The notes: generated from the letters alone by a model not told the origin. A stretch of 64,000 bases of DNA from Elizabethkingia bruuniana (GCF_002024805.1 NZ_CP014337.1:2170001-2234000); one strand, 5' to 3'; positions 44,183 through 53,568 are shown, counted from the stretch's first letter. A program made the numbers and translations.

Positions 44183-45220
44183 TCAAAGATTGCTCAGCAA
44201 ATATTCCAGCTTCCTGCGGACAAGGTTTATTTCAAAACTATCGAAGTCGTAGTGTTTGTTCTTAATTTCGGAGATTTGTTTCTCGATATCTCTTTTTTCT
44301 TTAAAAATAAAGGAATAGCTGGCAGAATAGCTTTTAGGGAAAATAGCAGGTTTTGCATACTTAATTGCATCACCTATATTTCCGGACATCTTTGTCTTTC
44401 CATAGATTTCCGGAATGCTAAAGAATTTGGTTTCTTTTTGTATTGGACACCACAATACTTCTGCAGCCTGCATCTTTTGCTCAAACTCTTCATTGGAAAC
44501 TCTGGAATCATAATATTCAATGTTAATATGATCCGGCAGGCTTTGCGATACTCTTTTTAGTTTATCCAGCTCTTTTCCTTCTGCCCTTCCTAAAAAGCTA
44601 AACGTAAAGTTTCCGCGGAAGTATTTTATTTTATTGAAAATTCTTTTGTAATTACGTCTTCTCTGATCTACATTTCCAGGAATAACAACCCGGTTAGGAA
44701 GCACCTTTTGATCTAAATCCTTTGTATACAACAGCGGTAACCATTTTAATTCATAAGGATATTGTAACTCGTCAATATTTTCATCCAAAATAAATAACGA
44801 TTTAGCTTCACTGTAAAGTTTATCCTTTTTCATCAAACCTTCTTTCAGCCATAATTTTATTCTGAAAGAGCGGTCCTGTTTGAAGATACTTCTGAAAATA
44901 TCGGATTTGGGAGCTTTAATAAAGTTGAGATTATGCGCTATAATGAAAGTTGGATAATTTCTTGCAACCTCTTCAAAAACATTGAAATAACGATGTGCTG
45001 TTCCTATAATTACTGCATCAAATTTCCGCCCGTCTAATTCTTTTAAGAGTGTTGTTGCTTCTGCATGGATCACATGGCTTCCCTTTTCATTTATCCTGTC
45101 CAGTATTTTTCGGGAAAAGAAATATTCTACATGTAAATATTGGGAATCTCTTGTAAGCTCTATAAAATTAATGGCGAGTTCGGCGTGGGTATCCAGTTCA
45201 ATATAGGCAATGTTCTTCAA
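44183..45220 (-). CDS. putative glycosyltransferase (GT-B-like), family uncertain
   Basis: 345-residue protein I do not place in a named family with certainty. The first half looks like an N-terminal Rossmann-like domain (MKNIAYIELDTHAELAINFIEL), and the second half looks like a GT-B C-terminal domain (VVIPGNVDQRRRNY ... FSFLGRAEGKELDKLK ... FEQKMQAAEVLWCPI ... GNIGDAIKYAKPAIFP), in which the acidic/gly loop would contact the nucleotide-sugar. There is no signal peptide. It lies 73 nt upstream of the FkbM gene on the same strand, consistent with surface-glycan assembly. Confidence 0.6.
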   Translation of the reverse strand: MKNIAYIELDTHAELAINFIELTRDSQYLHVEYFFSRKILDRINEKGSHVIHAEATTLLKELDGRKFDAVIIGTAHRYFNVFEEVARNYPTFIIAHNLNFIKAPKSDIFRSIFKQDRSFRIKLWLKEGLMKKDKLYSEAKSLFILDENIDELQYPYELKWLPLLYTKDLDQKVLPNRVVIPGNVDQRRRNYKRIFNKIKYFRGNFTFSFLGRAEGKELDKLKRVSQSLPDHINIEYYDSRVSNEEFEQKMQAAEVLWCPIQKETKFFSIPEIYGKTKMSGNIGDAIKYAKPAIFPKSYSASYSFIFKEKRDIEKQISEIKNKHYDFDSFEINLVRRKLEYLLSNL

Positions 45221-45399
45221 TATGTATTAGTTTAATAGACAAAATTAAGAAATTGCTTTATTTAATAGCATTATTTTTTTCAGGATATTTATCATTTCCT
45301 GAGATATACTTATCTATTTTTTAAAATCTAAACGCCTGTACATATATTTTTATTTATCTTTATTTAAAATAACCATAGACTTCATAAATATAAAATCAC

Positions 45400-47577
45400 A
45401 TGAGAACACTCTGTTCATTCATTATTAGCTGCATATTCCTCTGTTTAGGAAGGTTGCAGGCTCAGGACAAAACACCTACGATTGTAATTTCTACACAGAA
45501 TACAGCATTAGTTTACACAACAAATGTAAAAAAGCAACTTACGCAGCTTTATTTCGGTCAGGCACTCGCCAACACTTCCGATTATACCCTAAAAAAGCCA
45601 AACAACCTACCGGCTATTATTACTCAGGGTTCAGGGCCGGTTCGTGAACCTTCGATTGGTGTACTTCATGCAGACAATAATCCATCACTGGAACTTCAGT
45701 ACATTAATCACAATACAAAAACCGAAGGTAATATTCAGACGACACAAATTCAGCTTAAAGATCCTCAGTATCCGTTTTATGTTACGCTAAATTTTAAAGC
45801 CTATAAAAATGAAAATGTTATTGAACAGTGGACAGAAATTAAACACCACGAGAAAAAGGCTGTTACACTGAAGCACTTTACCTCAGCTTTTCTTCAGTTA
45901 TCTTCAAAAAATTACTACCTGACACATTTTTTCGGTGACTGGGCCAATGAAATGCGCATGGAAGAGAACCTTTTGTCCGAAGGAATTCATCATATAGAAT
46001 CTAAGCTGGGAACAAGGGCAACCAATTTCGATTTACCTTCTTTTATGCTTTCCGTAGATCAGCCAGCTGGTGAAGAGAACGGAAAAGTTCTGGCAGGAAC
46101 TCTTGCCTGGAGTGGTAATTTCAGACTGGGTTTCGAAAACATCAAGTATAGTGAAGACTTTGGTAATCTGCTTCAGGTTTTACCAGGTATTAATAATTAT
46201 GCTTCTGACTATACCCTGATGCCAAATACCACTTTTACAACACCATCTTTTATCTATACTTATTCCTATTCCGGAAAAGGGCAGGCTTCCCGAAATCTTC
46301 ATCAATGGGCTACCAATTACGGAATTTATAAAGGTAAAGAGAATAAATCGACCTTACTGAATAACTGGGAAGCTACTTATTTTAAATTCGACGAACAAAA
46401 GCTAACCAGCCTTCTGGGAGATGCACAAAATCTGGGAGTAGACGTCTTTCTTTTGGATGATGGCTGGTTTGGAAATAAATATCCGAGAAACAATGATGAT
46501 GCCGGACTTGGCGATTGGGAAGTAAACGAGAAAAAACTTCCGAATGGCCTTCCATTCCTTGTAAAAGAGGCTAAAAAGCACAATGTGAAATTTGGGATAT
46601 GGGTAGAACCGGAAATGGTGAACCCCAGAAGTGAGCTTTATGAAAAACATCCCGACTGGATTCTGAAACTTCCAAACAGAGACGAAAATCTAAGAAGAAC
46701 CCAGCTAGTATTGGACTTATCTAATCCTAAAGTACAGGAACATGTTTTTAAAGTAGTAGATAATATTCTCCAGGAGAACCCTGATATTGCTTATATCAAA
46801 TGGGACTGTAACCGCTATATGACCAATGCTTTTTCGGATTATCTAAAGGATAAACAAAACAACCTGTATATAGATTATACCTTGGGACTTTATAAAGTTT
46901 TGGAACGCATCCGTCAGAAATACCCGGATACAGAGCTAATGTGGTGTAGTGGCGGCGGCGGCCGTGCAGAATATGGCGGGTTAAAATACACAAATGAATT
47001 CTGGCCAAGTGATAATACCGATCCTTTACAACGGATCTTTATCCAGTATGGGTATTCTTATTTCTTTCCAATGGGAATCCAATGCGCCCACGTAACGAGT
47101 TGGGGAAAACAGCCATTAAAATTCAAACTGGATGTTGCTATGAGTGGCAAATTGGGATTTGATATAAGAATTGAAGAGATGAATGCAGAAGAATTAAAGC
47201 TGTCCCAAAATGCTCTGAAAAATTATAAAAGTCTGCAGGATATAATTAATACCGGTGAGATGTACCGATTAATAGCTCCTTATAACAATCATTATGCAGC
47301 ATGGATGCTCACTGATAAAGCCAAAAATAAAGCAGTACTCTATACATACAACCTGCATACTCAATTAGGTGATTACTTCACCCCAATACAATTCCAGGGA
47401 CTTGATCCTAATAAAAATTATGTATTAAAAGAATTAAATCTTGAAAATGAAAGTAAGCCACAGCTTCCACAGAATGGAAAGTCTTTCTCAGGAGATTATT
47501 TAATGAAAATTGGACTTCCGTGGTTTTTGAATGGCAGTCTGAAAAGTAGCGTTATAGAACTAACTGCAGCAAATTAA
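45400..47577 (+). CDS. secreted alpha-galactosidase (GH36)
   Basis: Exo-enzyme releasing terminal alpha-1,6-galactose (melibiose, raffinose, galactomannan or glycolipid type), 725 residues. A signal peptide (about 1-21, ending RLQAQ) is followed by a large N-terminal beta-sandwich (30-320) and the catalytic barrel. The nucleophile D469 lies in YIKWDCNRYM and the acid/base D538 in PSDNTDPLQR; LLDDGWFGN and GIWVEPEMVNP are family blocks. A 179-bp upstream gap shows no clear promoter. It is transcribed away from the surface-glycan genes. Confidence 0.94.
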   Translation: MRTLCSFIISCIFLCLGRLQAQDKTPTIVISTQNTALVYTTNVKKQLTQLYFGQALANTSDYTLKKPNNLPAIITQGSGPVREPSIGVLHADNNPSLELQYINHNTKTEGNIQTTQIQLKDPQYPFYVTLNFKAYKNENVIEQWTEIKHHEKKAVTLKHFTSAFLQLSSKNYYLTHFFGDWANEMRMEENLLSEGIHHIESKLGTRATNFDLPSFMLSVDQPAGEENGKVLAGTLAWSGNFRLGFENIKYSEDFGNLLQVLPGINNYASDYTLMPNTTFTTPSFIYTYSYSGKGQASRNLHQWATNYGIYKGKENKSTLLNNWEATYFKFDEQKLTSLLGDAQNLGVDVFLLDDGWFGNKYPRNNDDAGLGDWEVNEKKLPNGLPFLVKEAKKHNVKFGIWVEPEMVNPRSELYEKHPDWILKLPNRDENLRRTQLVLDLSNPKVQEHVFKVVDNILQENPDIAYIKWDCNRYMTNAFSDYLKDKQNNLYIDYTLGLYKVLERIRQKYPDTELMWCSGGGGRAEYGGLKYTNEFWPSDNTDPLQRIFIQYGYSYFFPMGIQCAHVTSWGKQPLKFKLDVAMSGKLGFDIRIEEMNAEELKLSQNALKNYKSLQDIINTGEMYRLIAPYNNHYAAWMLTDKAKNKAVLYTYNLHTQLGDYFTPIQFQGLDPNKNYVLKELNLENESKPQLPQNGKSFSGDYLMKIGLPWFLNGSLKSSVIELTAAN

Positions 47578-47582
47578 GTATA

Positions 47583-48464
47583 TTATATCTTAAACCATTT
47601 TTTCTTAAAAGCTTTCCAACGCTGAGCATTAATTATTTCTTGCTCAGCTTTGGAGATCTTTAATTCAAACTTTTTATGTCGACAATCTTCGTAAGACTTG
47701 ATAATCTGGAAAAAAAATGAAACTGATTTATTTTTCATGGCTTCTTTAGAAGCTGCAATGTAGGCCAATACTCTTTTCAATCCTAAAAAATAGAAGTATC
47801 TGCCATAATAATCGGATTGCTTTACAGAATAATCTTTTCCTTTTACTTTGAGTAATTTCACATGCAATTCTGGTAAAACCACTTCTTTCCAACCTAAGCT
47901 CTCTAATAAAACAGAATCAATATTATCCCAGCCTAAAGTTTCTCTTAACCCTCCGGTTTCAAGAAAACATTCTTTTCTATAAGCCTTCATTGGACCTCTT
48001 ACGTGACTTTTATTAGAGTTCCCTTCATATACCCATTCTCCATCCCGCTCAATATACAATAGTCCTCCTACTAATCCATATTGTGAATTATCTTGAAATG
48101 CTTGTTGTACATGCTCAAGATAATTGTCCGGAAATATAATATCAGCATCGAACTTGCAAACAATGTCATAATTGTCCAGAGAGATACCTTCCAACCCTTT
48201 ATTAAAGGTTCTTACTACTTTCGCTCCGGGCTGATGCTCAGATTTAGGCAGATTACGAAGCGTAAATGTAGAAGACTCTACTCCACTAAGCCTCATATTT
48301 TCTATAAAATCTTCAACAAGGACCTTGGTATTATCTGTAGAACCATCATTCACAACAATGCACGAAAAGTCCTGAAAAGATTGCTTTCGAAGTGAATCCA
48401 AGCACCGTAAAACGTTCTCTTCTTCATTATGTGTTGGGATTACTATTAAAAAACGCACAAACAA
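47583..48464 (-). CDS. glycosyltransferase family 2
   Basis: GT-A fold glycosyltransferase of 293 residues. Motifs: IVIPTHNEEENVLRCLDSLRKQSF (nucleotide binding), VVNDGSTDNT and the DxD-type KFDADIIFPDNY. GLRETLGWDNIDSVLLESLGW resembles the acceptor side. The likely start is TTG at 48464 or GTG at 48458, since no ATG precedes the motif closely. It is probably a surface-polysaccharide or lipid glycosylation enzyme. It converges with the GH36 gene only 5 nt apart, without an obvious terminator. Confidence 0.88.
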   Translation of the reverse strand: MFVRFLIVIPTHNEEENVLRCLDSLRKQSFQDFSCIVVNDGSTDNTKVLVEDFIENMRLSGVESSTFTLRNLPKSEHQPGAKVVRTFNKGLEGISLDNYDIVCKFDADIIFPDNYLEHVQQAFQDNSQYGLVGGLLYIERDGEWVYEGNSNKSHVRGPMKAYRKECFLETGGLRETLGWDNIDSVLLESLGWKEVVLPELHVKLLKVKGKDYSVKQSDYYGRYFYFLGLKRVLAYIAASKEAMKNKSVSFFFQIIKSYEDCRHKKFELKISKAEQEIINAQRWKAFKKKWFKI

Positions 48465-48488
48465 CTACTATTAAAATTATCCAATCTC

Positions 48489-51305
48489 TTAATGTGCTTC
48501 CAACCAGTTATCTCCCACTCCAACTTCTACCACCAACGGTACTTTTGTAGGATATGCACTTTCCATTTCAGTTTTGATGAGCTTTGATGCCTTTTCAATC
48601 TCATTTACCGGAGATTCAAACACCAATTCGTCATGTACCTGAAGCAGCATTTTGGTATTCATTTTCTTTTCGTCCAACTGTTGATCGATTCTGATCATTG
48701 CCAGTTTTATAATATCAGCAGCACTTCCCTGTATCGGAGCATTTACAGCATTACGCTCTGCATGGCCACGTACAACAAAATTATTGGAGTTGATATCGGT
48801 AAGGTGGCGTTTTCTGCCTAAAATGGTTTCTACATAACCCAAATCACGTGCTTTCTTCACCTGCTCGTCCATATACTCACGAAGTCTCGGATAAGTCTCA
48901 TAATAAGCATCGATCATCGCTTTTGCTTCTGAACGGGAAAGTCCGGTTTGTTCTGCTAAAGCAAAAGCTCCCTGTCCATATATAATTCCAAAGTTTACGG
49001 TTTTAGCCTGACTTCTTTGTATTTTAGATACTTCTTCAATTGGGATTTTAAATAGTTTAGCTGCCGTAGAAGCATGGATATCCGCTCCCTGATTAAAGGC
49101 TTCCAACATATTGTTTTCACCACTTATTTCAGCAATTAATCTCAATTCTATCTGAGAGTAATCGGCAGAGATCAGCTTCTTCCCTTCTCCGGCAACGAAA
49201 GCACCACGAATTTGCTGGCCACGAAGTGTACGGATCGGAATATTCTGTAAGTTTGGATTAACACTTGCTAAACGTCCTGTAGCAGCAGTAGTCTGTGAGA
49301 AGTTAGTGTGTACTCTGTTGTCAAAGGCATCAATCTGTGTAGGTAAAGCATCTACATAGGTAGATTTCAGCTTTTGCAACTGACGGTATTCTAATATATG
49401 CTTAATGATTTCGTGCTTAGAAGCCAGTTTTTGCAGGATATCTTCAGAAGTTGCATATTGTCCGGTTTTGGTTTTCTTTGCCTTTGGATCAAGTTGCATT
49501 TTTTCAAATAGAATTTCTCCTAACTGACGTGGAGAGTTCATATTAAACTCCTCACCGGAAAGTTCAAATATTTCCTGTTCTAATTTCTTAAGGTCGCTTT
49601 CCAAATCTACACTTTCCTGTGCCAGCCAATCTTTATCCAACGAAACCCCTGCAAGCTCCATGCGTGCTAAAACGTTTACCAACGGCATTTCTACCTCAGT
49701 AAAAAGTTTTTCCAGGTTTTCGGATTTCAACTGTGGAGCAAACAACTCATATAACTGGAAGGTTACATCAGCATCTTCTGCCGCATAAGCTGTTTGTTCA
49801 GTTACGCTCACATCTCTTAATGTACCTTGTTTTTTACCTTTTTTCCCAATTAAGGTTTCAATAGAAACCGGTATATAATCCAGATACATTTCGGACAGAT
49901 AGTCCATTCCATGACGCCCGTCCGGACTTAGCAGGTAGTGAGCAATCATTGTATCGAAAAGTTTTCCCTTTACCTCAACACCTTGCTGGTGAAGAACTTT
50001 ATAGTCGAACTTCAGATTATGCGCAATCTTTATCTGGTCTTCTTTCTCGAAAACCGGACGCATAATATCCAGAAGAACTTGTGCTTCCTGCTTATCCTCC
50101 GGCATCGGAATATAATAAGCCAAGCCTTTTTTATAAGAGAATGAAACCCCAATTAGCTGTGCTTCTAACTCATTTAAAGAAGTAGTTTCTGTATCGAAGG
50201 CTAATACAGGTTTTTCCAAAAGATTTCTTACCAATACCGAAAGCGCTTTTGGCGAATCTATATACTGATATAAATGATCGTTGGATTTAATGTCTTTTTT
50301 GGAAGAGGTTGCTGCATCCAGCTCGTCAAAACTTGAGAATAAATTAAGCTGCTCTGCCTGTGGTGAAACTTTCTTCACGGTCTCTTCAGCCACTGCCTGT
50401 ACTTGTTCTCCTTTCGGAGCGAAAGCACGGTACATATTTTCGTATAATCTACGGAACTCCAGTTCCTCGAATATTTCTTTTACTTTTTCAAAATCCGGTG
50501 CTTCCAGATCGTATTGCTCCTGATGGAAATCTATTGGTGCATCGATCATAATAGTTGCAAGCTTTTTGGAAAGTATACCTCTTTCCGCACTTGCTTCTAC
50601 TTTTTCTTTCAGCTTTCCTTTCAAATCAGCTGTATTCGCCAAAAGATTTTCTATACTTCCATAATCCTGCAGGAACTTCTTAGCTGTTTTTTCACCAACG
50701 CCTTCCAATCCCGGGATATTATCTACACTATCCCCCATCATTGCCAGAAAATCAATTACCTGCTTTGGATCCTGAATATCATACTTCGCTTTTACTTCTT
50801 CTACACCCAAAATTTCGATGTCTCCACCCTTCATTCCAGGTTTGTATATTTTCACACGGTCTGTTACGAGCTGGGCAAAATCCTTATCCGGTGTTACCAT
50901 GTATACATTATAGCCTTCACTCTCGGCCTTGTAAGAAAGAGTACCTATAACATCGTCGGCCTCATAACCTTCTACTCCGAGAATAGGAATGTGCATCGCT
51001 TCCAGAATCTGATGGATGTACGGAACTGCTATTTTAATAGCTTCCGGTGTTTCGGAACGATTGGCTTTGTATTCTTCAAAGTCATCATGACGCAGGGTTT
51101 TACCGCCTACATCAAATACAACAGCAAGATGTGTTGGCTTTTCTCTTTTTATAAGCTCTATTAATGAATTGGTAAATCCAAAGATCGCAGAGGTATTCAT
51201 CCCCTTACTTGTTAATCTCGGACTTCTGATTAAAGCATAATATCCACGGAAAATCATTGCGTAGGCATCAATAAGAAAGAGCCTTTTGTCTTGTGTTGCA
51301 TCCAT
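48489..51305 (-). CDS. polA: DNA polymerase I
   Basis: Replication/repair polymerase of 938 residues. The 5'-nuclease domain (MDATQDKRLFLIDAYAMIFRGYYAL, VVFDVGGKTLRHDDFEEYKANR) is followed by an intact 3'-5' exonuclease (LAFDTETTSLNELEAQLIGVSFS, DTMIAHYLLSPDGRHGMD, YAAEDADVTFQLYE). The polymerase domain has motif A SADYSQIELRLIAEI, motif B RSQAKTVNFGIIYGQG and motif C LLQVHDELVFE. The ATG at 51305 fits, because a -7 box lies 4 nt before it; the open frame to 51437 is upstream sequence only. It is divergent from the HipA-like gene. Confidence 0.97.
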   Translation of the reverse strand: MDATQDKRLFLIDAYAMIFRGYYALIRSPRLTSKGMNTSAIFGFTNSLIELIKREKPTHLAVVFDVGGKTLRHDDFEEYKANRSETPEAIKIAVPYIHQILEAMHIPILGVEGYEADDVIGTLSYKAESEGYNVYMVTPDKDFAQLVTDRVKIYKPGMKGGDIEILGVEEVKAKYDIQDPKQVIDFLAMMGDSVDNIPGLEGVGEKTAKKFLQDYGSIENLLANTADLKGKLKEKVEASAERGILSKKLATIMIDAPIDFHQEQYDLEAPDFEKVKEIFEELEFRRLYENMYRAFAPKGEQVQAVAEETVKKVSPQAEQLNLFSSFDELDAATSSKKDIKSNDHLYQYIDSPKALSVLVRNLLEKPVLAFDTETTSLNELEAQLIGVSFSYKKGLAYYIPMPEDKQEAQVLLDIMRPVFEKEDQIKIAHNLKFDYKVLHQQGVEVKGKLFDTMIAHYLLSPDGRHGMDYLSEMYLDYIPVSIETLIGKKGKKQGTLRDVSVTEQTAYAAEDADVTFQLYELFAPQLKSENLEKLFTEVEMPLVNVLARMELAGVSLDKDWLAQESVDLESDLKKLEQEIFELSGEEFNMNSPRQLGEILFEKMQLDPKAKKTKTGQYATSEDILQKLASKHEIIKHILEYRQLQKLKSTYVDALPTQIDAFDNRVHTNFSQTTAATGRLASVNPNLQNIPIRTLRGQQIRGAFVAGEGKKLISADYSQIELRLIAEISGENNMLEAFNQGADIHASTAAKLFKIPIEEVSKIQRSQAKTVNFGIIYGQGAFALAEQTGLSRSEAKAMIDAYYETYPRLREYMDEQVKKARDLGYVETILGRKRHLTDINSNNFVVRGHAERNAVNAPIQGSAADIIKLAMIRIDQQLDEKKMNTKMLLQVHDELVFESPVNEIEKASKLIKTEMESAYPTKVPLVVEVGVGDNWLEAH

Positions 51306-51309
51306 AAAA

Positions 51310-51317
51310 CAAAGATA
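51310..51317 (-). promoter_or_regulatory. -7 box four bases before the polA ATG
   Basis: Minus-strand TATCTTTG, then TTTT, then the ATG. This supports the 51305 start and suggests a leaderless mRNA. Confidence 0.5.
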
Positions 51318-51492
51318 AGAAATAGTTGTTAGTCTTCGGTTAAGAGTTATTAGTTTGCTATAATACATTAGATCCTGTTTTCTGAATATGAAGCGATTGA
51401 TATCGCAATATTTTTTATTATCTGTCACATGATTCATTGCTTATTACTCATTACTCAAGTCTCTAATCTGACAACTGTAAACTAAAAAGAAC

Positions 51493-51500
51493 TATTTTTG
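51493..51500 (+). promoter_or_regulatory. -7 box four bases before the HipA-like gene
   Basis: TATTTTTG, then TATC, then the ATG at 51505, the same spacing as at polA and the polyprenyl synthase gene. Confidence 0.5.
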
Positions 51501-51504
51501 TATC

Positions 51505-52278
51505 ATGTTAGACATAAGGACTGTTACCGTAATGCGCTATATTCTGCCATTACGGGAAGGCGGCTCTCTTCCTGCACTGGCAGAGGCCGATGATGATTTT
51601 AAATATGTACTGAAATTCCGTGGCGCCGGCCATGGAGTAAAGATGCTGATTTCCGAATTACTGGGTGGAAAAATAACAGAAGTACTGGGATTAAAGATTC
51701 CGGAGCTTGTATTTGTAAATCTGGATGCTGATTTCGGAAGAAGTGAAGGCGATGAAGAAATTCAGGATTTACTGAAAGCCAGTGAAGGCCTTAATCTTGG
51801 TCTGCATTTCCTTTCAGGTGCTATTGCTTATGATTCTACTATAAAAATAGATCCGCTTCTGGCCTCCAAAATCGTTTGGTTGGATGCATTTATCACCAAT
51901 ATAGACCGTACATTTAAAAATACAAATCTATTGATGTGGCATAAGGAGCTATGGATAATCGACAATGGTGCTTCTTTTTATTTCCACCATTCCTGGCAAA
52001 ATTTTGATGCTGCAGCCAAAACACCTTTTAAATACGTAAAAGATCATGTTTTACTTCCACAGGCATCTATGCTGGATGAGGCTAATCGGTTTGCTAAGGA
52101 AAAACTGAATGATGATATTTTCAGGGAAATTGTAAACCTGATTCCTGAAGACTGGTTACACTGGAATGATGCCGACGAAACTCCGGAAGAGATAAGAGAA
52201 GTTTACTTCCAGTTTCTGAAAACCCGATTAGAAAATTCTGAAATCTTTGTAAACGAAGCTAAAAATGCAAGAGGATAA
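51505..52278 (+). CDS. short HipA-like kinase-fold protein
   Basis: 257-residue protein resembling the HipA-like kinase family (short form without the HipA N-terminal subdomain; HipA itself is about 440 residues). YVLKFRGAG has the candidate ATP-binding lysine (K37), NIDRTFKNTN the catalytic-loop residues D134 and N139, and LWIIDNGAS the metal-binding D153. If active it should phosphorylate a protein, but the target is unknown. It overlaps the next gene (DUF3037) by 14 nt, so the two are translated together. There is no HipB-like antitoxin next to it. Confidence 0.8.
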   Translation: MLDIRTVTVMRYILPLREGGSLPALAEADDDFKYVLKFRGAGHGVKMLISELLGGKITEVLGLKIPELVFVNLDADFGRSEGDEEIQDLLKASEGLNLGLHFLSGAIAYDSTIKIDPLLASKIVWLDAFITNIDRTFKNTNLLMWHKELWIIDNGASFYFHHSWQNFDAAAKTPFKYVKDHVLLPQASMLDEANRFAKEKLNDDIFREIVNLIPEDWLHWNDADETPEEIREVYFQFLKTRLENSEIFVNEAKNARG

Positions 52279-52648
52279 AATATACGAATACGCAGTAATA
52301 CGCTTAGTTCCAAAGGTTGAGAGAGAGGAGTTTTTCAACATCGGACTGGTCATGTTTTCCAAGAAAGAAAAATACATTCGTGTGGAGTTTCATCTCTGCC
52401 CGGACAAGTTTGCTTTAATGCACAGCAAACTGGATTACGAAGATATTACTCAGAATCTGATCAGTTTTCAGAACATCGCTAAAGGAGATAAAAATGGAGG
52501 TCCTATTGCCTTACTGGAGATACCAGAACGCTTCCGCTGGCTTACAGCTGTAAGAAGTGCTGTTGTCCAAACCTCGCGTCCACATCCCGGAAAAAGTAAA
52601 GATCTGGACAAAACTTTTGATAAACTCTTTGAAGAACTGGTGAAGTAA
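52265..52648 (+). CDS. DUF3037 domain protein
   Basis: 127-residue protein matching DUF3037: EYAVIRLVPKVEREEFFNIGLVMFSK at the start and FRWLTAVRSAVVQTSRPHPGK near the C-terminus are family blocks. Its function is unknown. It overlaps the HipA-like kinase gene by 14 nt. Pairs of this kind occur in many genomes, so it could be the kinase's target, regulator or neutraliser; that is inference. It ends 23 nt before a strong terminator. Confidence 0.85.
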   Translation: MQEDKIYEYAVIRLVPKVEREEFFNIGLVMFSKKEKYIRVEFHLCPDKFALMHSKLDYEDITQNLISFQNIAKGDKNGGPIALLEIPERFRWLTAVRSAVVQTSRPHPGKSKDLDKTFDKLFEELVK

Positions 52649-52671
52649 AAAATTCACTTTTTTATATTTAT

Positions 52672-52709
52672 AATCCTTGTCGTAATTTAAAATCCGACAA
52701 GGATTTTTT
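52672..52709 (+). terminator. terminator after the HipA-like/DUF3037 pair
   Basis: An 11-bp stem (AATCCTTGTCG / CGACAAGGATT) with a 12-nt loop and a U-run. Confidence 0.85.
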
Positions 52710-52738
52710 ATTTAATCTTTTAAAGTATCTAAAGTTCT

Positions 52739-52746
52739 TATCTTTG
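52739..52746 (+). promoter_or_regulatory. -7 promoter box of the secreted unknown protein gene
   Basis: TATCTTTG matches TAnnTTTG, 26 nt before the ATG at 52773. Confidence 0.45.
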
Positions 52747-52772
52747 ATACACCTATTACGAAACATCAATTT

Positions 52773-53543
52773 ATGAAAAAATTATTTCTACTATTCTTTA
52801 TTCTGCTTATAAAAAGTCACAGCTTACAGGCACAACAGAAATCTGTATTTAATCCTAAAATCAACAAAGATTCTCTCTACTCGACATTAGAACATTTAGT
52901 TCCAGAAGAGGAAAGACCAAAATATAGAGAAATATTACGTGATGCAGATGATAGTGGAAAAGATTATATTCTTATAGTTCTTTACAATTTACAAAAAGGA
53001 GGTAAAGATTACCTCATCACTAACTTCGAAAATCATAAATCACAAATTATGAAGCTCCGAAGCTACTATGAAAAACTTAACTTCAATAAATATATTGTAA
53101 CTGTTTCCTATAGTGAAAATCCTTTATTTCTTCCATCGTCATACATCAAAATATCCATAGACAAAATAAAAGAAGGTTATCTTAATGATGAAATTCTGGA
53201 CAGAAGAGAAAATCTCGAATACATTAAACAATATTCTGGAGAGAATGAAAACTCATCTGAAATTAAAAAAGCTTTGGCATTTTTAAAATGGGATACTAAA
53301 ACTTTAACTGAACTTAAAGCTCTTATTAAAGAAGCAAATGTTAAATCAATAAGAAATGGTAATCCTACACAGATTGAAGTTCATCCAAATCTAAGCGCTA
53401 TGTACTCATATAAAATTTACCGGGAAAACTTAAACAGACAGCAAATTATAGAATATAATGATGGCTGTAATTATATACATTATAAAGACAATATTGTTCT
53501 TCATAATGGAGCTCCTGAAGGCGTCTTATGCTTTGAAAGATAA
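52773..53543 (+). CDS. secreted protein of unknown function
   Basis: 256-residue protein I do not recognise. It has a signal peptide (MKKLFLLFFILLIKSHSLQAQ), then a mostly helical, Lys/Asn-rich mature part. DADDSGKDYILIVLYNLQKGG and WDTKTLTELKALIKEANVKSIRNGNPTQIEV are the most distinctive segments. There is a single Cys pair near the end (DGCNYIHY, GVLCFER). It precedes the GH27 alpha-galactosidase gene by 25 nt and could be cotranscribed with it, but nothing ties it to carbohydrates. Confidence 0.6.
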   Translation: MKKLFLLFFILLIKSHSLQAQQKSVFNPKINKDSLYSTLEHLVPEEERPKYREILRDADDSGKDYILIVLYNLQKGGKDYLITNFENHKSQIMKLRSYYEKLNFNKYIVTVSYSENPLFLPSSYIKISIDKIKEGYLNDEILDRRENLEYIKQYSGENENSSEIKKALAFLKWDTKTLTELKALIKEANVKSIRNGNPTQIEVHPNLSAMYSYKIYRENLNRQQIIEYNDGCNYIHYKDNIVLHNGAPEGVLCFER

Positions 53544-53568
53544 AACTAAATAACCAAAACTAATCAAC

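Noticed and set aside
50514-51164. 216-codon plus-strand ORF inside polA
   Set aside because: Antisense to conserved PolA coding sequence, with no recognisable protein features.
51306-51437. N-terminal extension of DNA polymerase I
   Set aside because: It contains the -7 box and has no similarity to PolA, whose normal N-terminus starts at 51305.
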